Shown here: in pieces, positions 8,367 through 12,663 of the stretch
How positions within the stretch are numbered: the first letter of the stretch is position 1
Layout of the letters: each line of letters opens with the position of its first letter
Assembly (NCBI GenBank): GCA_019677205.1
Contig: JAAMXY010000676.1
Location: 1 to 12,663, forward strand
DNA length: 12,663 bases
Reading direction: 5' to 3'
Source: Pinguiococcus pyrenoidosus
Lineage: Eukaryota; Sar; Pinguiophyceae; Pinguiochrysidales; Pinguiochrysidaceae
The notes under the pieces: model-generated
Database searches by the model: none
The model's input: the letters and a program-made list of their open reading frames with translations, nothing else
What the model was told of the DNA's origin: nothing
Translations under genes and position numbers: made by a program

Positions 8367-11300
8367 GTCGTTGTCGTCGTCGTCGTCGTTGTCGTCGTCG
8401 TCGTCGTTGTCGTCGTCGTCGTCGTCGTTTGCATCCTCAGCGCCACCACCGCGGTCGTCATCGGTTGTGTCCTTGATATCGTTGACCTCGCGTTTGTCCA
8501 CGCTTGCAACCACGTCCGGATCCCGGTCCTGCTCGTCTGTTGCTCTGCTTGGCATCTCTTTCCTCGATCGAGCTGCCGGCGGTGTCAGTATTCCCAGACT
8601 CTTCAAGTTGCTCCTCATCTGCTGCAGCGCAGCTTCCGTGGCGTCGCGCTGCTCGACCAGGCTCTGATTGGCGTTCTCCTCTGTGTTCACCGCACGCTCC
8701 GCCGAGTCGGATGAGCCTTGGGGCGCCCCTTCCTCCAACTTGCGCAATTCTCTTTCCTCTTTCAGACTCCGGAAGGAGGAGCCATCCGCAGAGTCCGGTG
8801 CTGCAGGAAGGCCTGGTGGAACCAGGGCGTCTGCCGAAGGCGCCACCGGCAGGGCTACCTCCTTCTCGACTCTGCCACCCTTATGAGACACCCGATAGGA
8901 CCTGCTGAGGCTCGCTCGGATGTCGTGCTGCAGCCCGGCATCAAGCTGCTCAAGGGCGTCTCCGATGCCATGACCCAGCGGCACCCAGTCCTGGCTCCGT
9001 CGCACGCGTGCGAGATAGTCGACCGCTTCTTCATCCCCCGGATCTGCCTCATCCTCGGCATCACTCCGAGCGCTTGGTCCATCTGAGCTGACGGTCTGCT
9101 CAGTGCCAGGTGGCGGGCTGTTGCCTTCCGTGTCGTCGTCGCTGAAGCCAATCTCGTGCGTTCGCCCCGGTGGGCTGGCTCCTGCTTCGCGTGAAGCTGG
9201 CCGGGGCAAGGATGAGCTGGCGTCCGTCTCTAAGGTCCACTCCGGACGGTCTCGTCCTTCCGCGGACGTCGAGACTGGGTACGCACCAAACAAGGCATAG
9301 CCCTTGTCATCAACGCGCTCTGCCCATCGGCTCACGTTCGCATTGGCATTCGCATTCGCGCTGGCATTCGAGTTCGCAGTCTCGGGGTCTTCCCCGTCCT
9401 GCACCGCCACATCTTTTTGGTCCTTGCCAGCCTCGTTTGGATCCACGGACGCTGCATCGTGGGCTTTCTTGCCCTTCGTGAGGGCCCATTCCGGAACCTT
9501 CGAGGCATGCAGTCGCAGGCGGTCGACGGCCCCGTCGGCTGGCGGTGCTATTGCTGGCGGTGCGCCTTCGCCAGCTACAATCGCCGCAGCCAGCTTTGCC
9601 TCTTCTGCTTTGGGCTCCTCATCCTTAGCTGAGGACTTCATCTCGGCCCGAGAGCCCGTGGGCGAGGCCACGTTTGGCGATGTCTTCCTCGCGAGGCCAA
9701 CAGCGGGAAGCGGCGATGTACCGGCTTCCTGCTCGCGCAGCTCCTGGAGGCGATCCGAGATTGCGGCAAGAGCGTCGCCCGGAAGCCTCCAGCTGAAGAT
9801 GATGCCGTCGGCACCTGCCGTGACCAGATTCTGACCGTCCGGCGTGAATGCCGCCGCTGTGACCACTTCGCCATGCCCGGTTGCGCTCGCTACGATGCGG
9901 CCCGAGTAGAAGTCGGTGACTCGGACCCATTTATCGTAGCTGCAGGTCGCCACGTACAGGCCACTGGGATCCACCGAGACGCGCAGCGTTTCGCCACGGG
10001 GAGTGCTACTCCCTTGGCCCTTTGACTGGGGCCGGTAGTGGCGGACGAAGCGTCCATTCCGGACGTTGTATATCCGCATGACCTTGTCCTGGCCGACCGT
10101 CACGCAATACTTGCCGCTTGCGTCCGTCGCGACGCCATACAAGCTACCTTTCGCGTGATTCGCGCTTTTGTATTTGCTCGCCATGGCCTGTCCGCTGTTG
10201 TCGTAGCACAGCTCCGAGCAGGTCAGGGACGAGTCCGTTCCTACGCTCAGGAGCCGCCGGGCGTCCCGACTGAAGGCAACACCCGTGACCGCTCCACTGT
10301 GATTGGCAGTCGTGCAGACCAGCTGCGGCACTTTGTCCGAATCGGAGAGTGCGACATCCTCTTGGAAGGAGCCGAACACGTGCGTCAATCGGTCTCGGCT
10401 GCCGCTCGCAAGCAGGAACGCTTCGCCAGACTCGGATGGCAGGTCGAGAGCGACCAGTCGAGGCCCGTACGCGAGGCTCAGGATCTCGGCGTCGTGCGCC
10501 GGAATGTAGCCTGAATACTGCAGCTTGGTGACGTCGTAGAAACGCAGGTTCCCTTCCTTATCCCCGATGCAGAGGCCCTCCCCATTGGGTTGGAGCGCCA
10601 GACAGCGGGGGGCACAGGGAGCGTCCGGCCTCAGCGGAATCTCAAGCTCAATCGCGGTGTCCACAATTACACCACAGAGATGCTCCAGATCTTCTCCCGC
10701 GCTTGGGCTCTCCGGGTCCACGCCGCCTGCGGAGCTCTCGCCGCCTTCGTCGCCCCTCGCGTCGCTTGAAGGGCATGCGTCCAGCACGTGGAGGAGCGTG
10801 CCCGCATCGAAGCGCGAATCGGGACTGCCGTTGCCGCCGCCGCTGCTGCTGCTGCTGCTGCTGTTCCTGTTGCTGCCGCTGGCATCACCGCCTAAGCACC
10901 AAAACCGGAGAGTCCCATCGTTGCTACAAGTTACCATGCTCCCCCGCGGTATCGAGGCAGTTGCTGAGACAGAGAGGCCCGCACTGTTCCTGATCTCGTC
11001 CACTTCTGGGCCAGAAGCCATCGCGACACAATTCGAGCTTGCCTGCGCCGCGGTAGCACTGAGCTCGACGGTCTCCGGCATGAAGGCCAGGTCCCAGATC
11101 GCGCCATGATGGTGCGCAATCAAGCGCGCGAGCCGTGGCTTCTTACGAGTCTTACGGTCTGGCGTTGCTGCCACCCCCGGATCTTCTAGCGACCAAAGCA
11201 GCAGGCTTCTGTCGCCGTAGACGACGGCAAGATTGTCTCCGGCCGCATCGAACGTCAACGCCAGCGCTGCAGGATGGTGCAGCTTTCCCGACGGAGCGGA

Positions 11301-12251
11301 GCCCACCGGCGTGAAGAGGCCGGCGTGGAGCACGGAGCCGTAGTGCCGCACTGGGGGTGGCAACGGCAGCGTGAGCACGTACTTGAGGGTGCGCGTCTCG
11401 AAGATGCGCACCGCTCCCTGTGCGCAACCGATCGCCAACCGACCAGCGTTGGCACTCATGGTGATACTGTAGCCACGAGCAGTGTGCAGATTGACCCACT
11501 GCTCCACCTTCTTCTTCGCCGCGTTGAAATGCATCAGCACGCCGGATTCCGTGACGGCGTAGAGGCTATCGTTGATGTCTGCTCGGGCGAAGCAGATGTC
11601 TATGAATGTCGCTCCCCGATGCTCCTCCGTGATCGACGCAGGCTGCCCCTGGAGGGCAGTTGCGGAGCTTGTGCCATCGGACTGGGGCCTATCCGCGGAA
11701 GGACCCTGCGCAGCCGTGCTTCCATCCACGAGCTCCCAGAACATCACATGGCGATCGCCCGCTGTGACGAAGCTTTGTCCGTTCTCGTGGAAAGCGACGG
11801 CGTAGATCTTCTGTGTCACCCGCGCGGTGGCCAGCACTTCGCAGCTTCGCCAGTCCCACAGCAGAACCTGCCGATCGTGTTTGAAGCCGACGGACACCAA
11901 CACCCCGGGTCTCGCCGCCGAGCCGAAAGCCAAGCACGAGACCCCGTACTTGTGCGCAAGCAGTTCGGTGGGTCCACCATGGCCTTGAAGATCCCAGACA
12001 ACCACACGCGGGCTCTTTCCGCGTTCGCCAACAGCCAAGAAGCGTCCGTCGGCGGAGAAGCAAAGCGACGCCACGGACTTGGTGGCGCGAAAGTAGCGAA
12101 CTTGCTCGTCTCTCGCGGGACTGTACAGCACCACGACCGAGCCAGCTGGGTAGGCGATGTCTCCGGTGGCAGTGTTGCTGACAAAGCTGCTGTTGTGCAG
12201 CGCAGAGATACCGATCACGCGCTCTAAGGAAAGCGGCGTCGCGCCCTCCAT
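7263..12251 (-). CDS. WDR62-like: Large WD40 scaffold protein of the MAPKBP1/WDR62 family
   Basis: One uninterrupted frame encodes 1662 aa. The N-terminus (LERVIGISALHNSSFVSN, then DIAYPAGSVVVLYSP, ASLCFSADGRFLAVGE, HKYGVSCLAFG, FVTAGDRHVMFWEL) matches the MAPKBP1/WDR62 opening closely. About twelve WD blades are seen through residue about 825, ending in motifs such as VVVWDL, VLLWDW, LLLWSL, LRFWCL, LRFYDV, VMRIYN and FSWRL; two tandem propellers are expected. A Ser7-Gly insertion (residues 464-473) lies between them. The C-terminal half is mostly disordered, with SP sites, an Ala-Asn repeat, a 31-residue Asp/Asn run (1276-1306), and helical segments near 1195-1230, 1416-1470 and 1583-1616 that may dimerise. 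Animal relatives scaffold JNK signalling and act at spindle poles; the role in algae is inferred. ATG 12251 is the first ATG after an in-frame TGA at 12392-12390. It is striking that there is no intron. Confidence 0.9.
8334..8426 (-). repeat. Trinucleotide repeat encoding a poly-Asp/Asn tract
   Basis: Thirty-one consecutive codons are GAC, AAC, or one GAT, in blocks of three to eight Asp separated by single Asn, twice with the regular 18-base unit AAC(GAC)5. It adds a strongly acidic run (residues 1276-1306) to the disordered C-terminal half of the WD40 protein. It is a nested microsatellite and is likely length-polymorphic. Confidence 0.95.
9336..9377 (-). repeat. Short Ala-Asn coding repeat
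   Basis: On the minus strand, alternating GCG/GCC and AAT/AAC codons (a 6-base period, about four units with one Ala-Ser interruption) encode NSNASANANANANV near residues 959-972 of the WD40 protein, in a low-complexity linker just before the SRWAERVDDKGYALFG segment. Confidence 0.85.
10842..10862 (-). repeat. AGC repeat encoding seven serines
   Basis: Seven perfect AGC codons (GCT on the + strand) followed by Gly codons form a low-complexity loop at residues 464-473, between a WD blade ending LRFWCL and the next propeller. It is probably an inter-blade loop expansion that the fold tolerates. Confidence 0.9.
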
Positions 12252-12663
12252 GGTCTCAGCTCGCGAATCCGGCTCAGCGTGACTTCGAGCAGCTGCAGCG
12301 GCCCCATAAACCGACCTGTCCGGCGAGCTGCGACGGTTTTGCCGGAGACGATTCTGCCCAAACCTGCAGCCTTCGTTCAATTGCTGCTCTCAAAAATGGC
12401 GGGAAGATCCCGCCTGTTCGAATTTCGCCGGAAACCGGTATTCGCTATTTCGCTCTTATTCACGATCATTTCCGCATTTCCGTTTCCGCGCTCCCATTCC
12501 CAAATGCAAACCCGAAACGCACAGAATCGAAAATGATCCCAGGAATCCGGCCGGCGCCGGCAGATCTGAGAACTGCAATTCGCTATCGCGCTGTGCAATG
12601 GCTCGACAAGGCCGACGCTGGCCAATCGCGCCGGGATGTCCGCACCCGGTCTTCTGCGCCGTC
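12252..12663 (-). promoter_or_regulatory. Upstream region of the WD40 gene
   Basis: No gene is supported here. The frame of the WD40 protein stays open to 12389 without an ATG, then meets TGA at 12392-12390, so 12252-12389 is probably 5' UTR. Further up are an E2F-like palindrome (12398-12414), TTTCC-rich sequence (12468-12487), a perfect 12-base GC palindrome (GCCGGCGCCGGC, 12550-12561) and CCAAT at 12622-12626. The 9-mer ATTCGCTAT occurs twice (12440-12448 and 12578-12586). Confidence 0.5.
12398..12414. promoter_or_regulatory. E2F-like palindrome upstream of the WD40 gene
   Basis: GGCGGGA-AGA-TCCCGCC is a perfect 7-base inverted repeat with a 3-base spacer, 147 bases before the ATG. Read on the minus strand, the left half with its flank is CTTCCCGCCATTTTT, close to the E2F/DP consensus TTTSSCGC and its A/T-rich flank. 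Cell-cycle control would suit a spindle-associated family, but binding is inferred. Confidence 0.4.

Noticed and set aside
7760-8509. Minus-strand frame with poly-Thr and plus-strand frame with poly-Ser
   Set aside because: Both are shadow frames of the GAC/AAC repeat in the WD40 gene, whose true frame is fixed by WD40 homology over 5 kb.
9304-9834. Plus-strand frames antisense to the WD40 gene
   Set aside because: They are mirror frames forced by GC-rich codon usage on the opposite strand, with no domain, no splice logic and no independent start context.
12252-12380. 43-codon N-terminal extension of the WD40 protein
   Set aside because: The frame is open but its first codon is TTG and it has no ATG; ATG 12251 directly precedes the conserved opening.

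Overview
The window is eukaryotic nuclear DNA. The genes have short GT-AG introns (about 80-230 nt), they are not arranged in operons, and one gene encodes an aureochrome (bZIP followed by a LOV domain). Aureochromes are known from photosynthetic stramenopiles (ochrophytes), so the source is most likely an ochrophyte alga with a GC-rich, compact genome. I cannot name the genus from the sequence alone.

Layout from left to right. Positions 1-443 are non-coding upstream sequence with an AT-rich core. Positions 444-1835 (+) hold KRR1, a small-subunit processome KH protein, in five exons. Positions 1836-2269 are a convergent intergenic spacer. Positions 2270-3848 (-) hold the aureochrome, in five exons including a proposed 48-nt micro-exon. 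Positions 3849-5247 are a 1.4-kb divergent intergenic region with a cluster of CCAAT/ATTGG motifs and no convincing gene. Positions 5248-7081 (+) hold a 12-TM UNC-93-like major facilitator in three exons; its second intron carries a (GATA)n/(GA)n microsatellite. Positions 7082-7262 are a short convergent spacer. Positions 7263-12251 (-) hold an intronless 1662-aa WD40 protein of the MAPKBP1/WDR62 family with a long disordered, acidic C-terminal half. Positions 12252-12663 are its upstream region, with an E2F-like palindrome.

The four genes alternate in orientation (+ - + -), giving two convergent pairs separated by one divergent intergenic region. No functional pathway obviously links them: ribosome biogenesis, blue-light transcription, membrane transport and a MAPK/spindle scaffold. 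The one pair that might share regulation is the aureochrome and the transporter, which share the divergent 3849-5247 region. Exon models were built by hand from splice consensus, phase continuity and family conservation. The KRR1, LOV/bZIP and transporter joins are strong; the micro-exon in the aureochrome is a proposal. No complete new system was found. The best leads are the micro-exon, the intronic microsatellites next to splice sites, the intronless WDR62-like gene, and the open frame running upstream of the transporter start.
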